From assembly GCA_027346925.1 (NCBI GenBank), contig DAIERH010000118.1, positions 1 to 7,055 of the forward strand: a stretch of DNA of 7,055 bases, given 5' to 3'. This DNA is from Geobacter sp. (GTDB lineage: Bacteria; Desulfobacterota; Desulfuromonadia; Geobacterales; Pseudopelobacteraceae). Below, one piece after another: positions 5,961 through 7,055 of the stretch. The position numbers and the translations under genes are program-made. Position 1 is the first letter of the stretch. The number at the start of each line of letters is the position of its first letter. The notes below the pieces were generated by a model. That model made no database searches and was not told where the DNA came from. It saw only the letters and a program-made list of their open reading frames with translations.

Positions 5961-7055
5961 ATGGACAAGCTCATCATCAAGGGGGGCAGGAAGCTCAAGG
6001 GGGACGTGACGGTCAGCGGCTCCAAGAATGCCTCCCTGCCGATCTTCGTTTCCACGATCCTGGCGCCGGGTATGAACGAGATCGGCAATGTTCCCTTTCT
6101 GCGCGACATCAACACCACTATCAAGGTGCTGGAATCCCTCGGTGCACGGGTCGAAGGGGACGGCCATGTGGTCAGGATCGACTCCGGCGGTATCAAGAGC
6201 CATGAGGCGACCTATGACCTGGTCAAGACCATGCGCGCCTCGGTACTGGTCCTCGGGCCGCTCCTGGCCCGTTTCGGCCAGGCGCGGGTCTCCCTCCCCG
6301 GCGGTTGTGCCATCGGTGCCCGTCCCATCAACCTGCACCTCAAGGGGCTCCAGGCGCTTGGCGCCGAGATCACGCTGGAGCATGGCTATGTTGAGGCCAG
6401 GGCAAGACGCCTGAAAGGGGCGAGGATCAATTTCGACATCTCAACCGTGGGCGGTACCGAACACCTGATGATGGCGGCCGCCACGGCCCACGGCGAGACG
6501 GTCCTGGAGAACGCCGCCCGTGAACCGGAGATCGTTGATCTGGCCAACGTGCTCAATCTGATGGGCGCGCACATCGAGGGGGCCGGGACCGACACCATCA
6601 GAATCCATGGTGTGTCGCAGCTTGCGCCGGTCTCGTACTCCGTCATGCCGGACCGCATCGAGGCCGGTACCTTCATGATCGCGGCCGCCATCACCGGCGG
6701 CGATGTGCGCATCCACGGCATGAAGCCTGAACATCTGGATGCGCTGGTATTCAAGCTGCAGGATGCCGGGGTCGAGATCACCAGCCGGGACAACGTGGTA
6801 CGGGTCAAGGGACCCAGGAAGCTGAAGAGCGTCAACATAAAGACCAGGCCCTATCCCGGCTTCCCCACGGACATGCAGGCACAGTTCATGGCGTTGATGT
6901 GTCTTGCCGAGGGAGCAAGCGTCATCTCCGAGAACATCTTCGAGAACCGTTTCATGCATGTCTCGGAACTTTTGCGCTTCGGGGCGGACATCACCATCGA
7001 GGGGAATACCGCCACGGTCAAGGGGGTCAAAAAGCTCTCCGGCGCGCCGGTCATG
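5961..7055 (+). CDS. murA: UDP-N-acetylglucosamine 1-carboxyvinyltransferase (MurA), 3' end beyond the window
   Basis: MurA transfers enolpyruvate from phosphoenolpyruvate to UDP-GlcNAc in the cytoplasm, the first committed step of peptidoglycan synthesis and the target of fosfomycin. The frame is open for 365 codons to the window end; family members are usually about 417-420 residues, so roughly the last 50 are missing, including the region of the conserved late Arg. Visible hallmarks are SGSKNASLP with K22 and N23 (substrate binding), LPGGCAIGARPINLHL with catalytic C116 (E. coli Cys115), DISTVGGTEHLMMAA, and YPGFPTDMQAQ with the catalytic Asp at about residue 304 (E. coli Asp305). ATG 5961 starts MDKLIIKGG, a typical MurA N-terminus. 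Only a weak ribosome site (GGCGGA a few bases upstream) precedes it. It diverges from the kinase gene across a 269-bp region holding the large inverted repeat. The catalytic Cys is retained, so no Cys-to-Asp fosfomycin-resistant form. Confidence 0.97.
   Translation, partial: MDKLIIKGGRKLKGDVTVSGSKNASLPIFVSTILAPGMNEIGNVPFLRDINTTIKVLESLGARVEGDGHVVRIDSGGIKSHEATYDLVKTMRASVLVLGPLLARFGQARVSLPGGCAIGARPINLHLKGLQALGAEITLEHGYVEARARRLKGARINFDISTVGGTEHLMMAAATAHGETVLENAAREPEIVDLANVLNLMGAHIEGAGTDTIRIHGVSQLAPVSYSVMPDRIEAGTFMIAAAITGGDVRIHGMKPEHLDALVFKLQDAGVEITSRDNVVRVKGPRKLKSVNIKTRPYPGFPTDMQAQFMALMCLAEGASVISENIFENRFMHVSELLRFGADITIEGNTATVKGVKKLSGAPVM

Noticed and set aside
6300..6320. Fosfomycin-resistant MurA variant
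   Set aside because: The catalytic loop reads PGGCAIGAR with Cys at residue 116, the usual sensitive form, not Asp.
5913..6959. Several minus-strand open frames of 150-172 codons opposite murA
   Set aside because: All are shadows of the well-supported MurA frame, which carries the catalytic residues on the plus strand.
1..7055. CRISPR array, tRNA, rRNA, transposase or phage genes
   Set aside because: No regularly spaced repeats, no cloverleaf or rRNA-like sequence, and no transposase or integrase motif seen on either strand.

Overview
The window looks like high-GC DNA from a Geobacter-type bacterium (Geobacteraceae/Desulfuromonadales). The basis is the in-frame NuoB-NuoC-NuoD arrangement, which I know from Geobacter relatives, the strong GC bias in third codon positions, and a hybrid sensor kinase paired with a REC-HD-GYP regulator. 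The assignment to this group is inference.

Layout: (1) 1-117, minus strand: an internal fragment of pdxA (4-hydroxythreonine-4-phosphate dehydrogenase), with visibly lower GC than what follows. (2) 118-2103, plus strand: the C-terminal tail of NuoB fused in frame to complete NuoC and NuoD. The gene is cut at its 5' end exactly where the pdxA fragment begins, so position ~117 is a breakpoint, either a real rearrangement or an assembly chimera. (3) 2112-5691, minus strand: a translationally coupled two-gene signalling operon. A soluble PAS-GAF-PAS hybrid histidine kinase is followed, with an 11-bp overlap, by a REC-HD-GYP response regulator whose predicted activity is cyclic-di-GMP hydrolysis. 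This operon converges on nuoBCD with only 8 bp between stop codons. (4) 5692-5960: an AT-rich divergent intergenic region with a large nested inverted repeat (5821-5941) and candidate promoters. (5) 5961 to the window end, plus strand: the first 365 codons of murA, truncated by the window edge.

How the genes relate: the kinase and HD-GYP regulator should form one circuit, from a cytoplasmic signal through phosphotransfer to c-di-GMP turnover. NuoBCD (respiratory complex I) and MurA (first committed step of peptidoglycan synthesis) are housekeeping genes with no evident functional tie to that circuit. The items most worth checking are the pdxA/nuoBCD breakpoint and the ~121-nt nested inverted repeat just upstream of murA. 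I see no convincing new multi-gene system, CRISPR array, tRNA, rRNA or insertion sequence.
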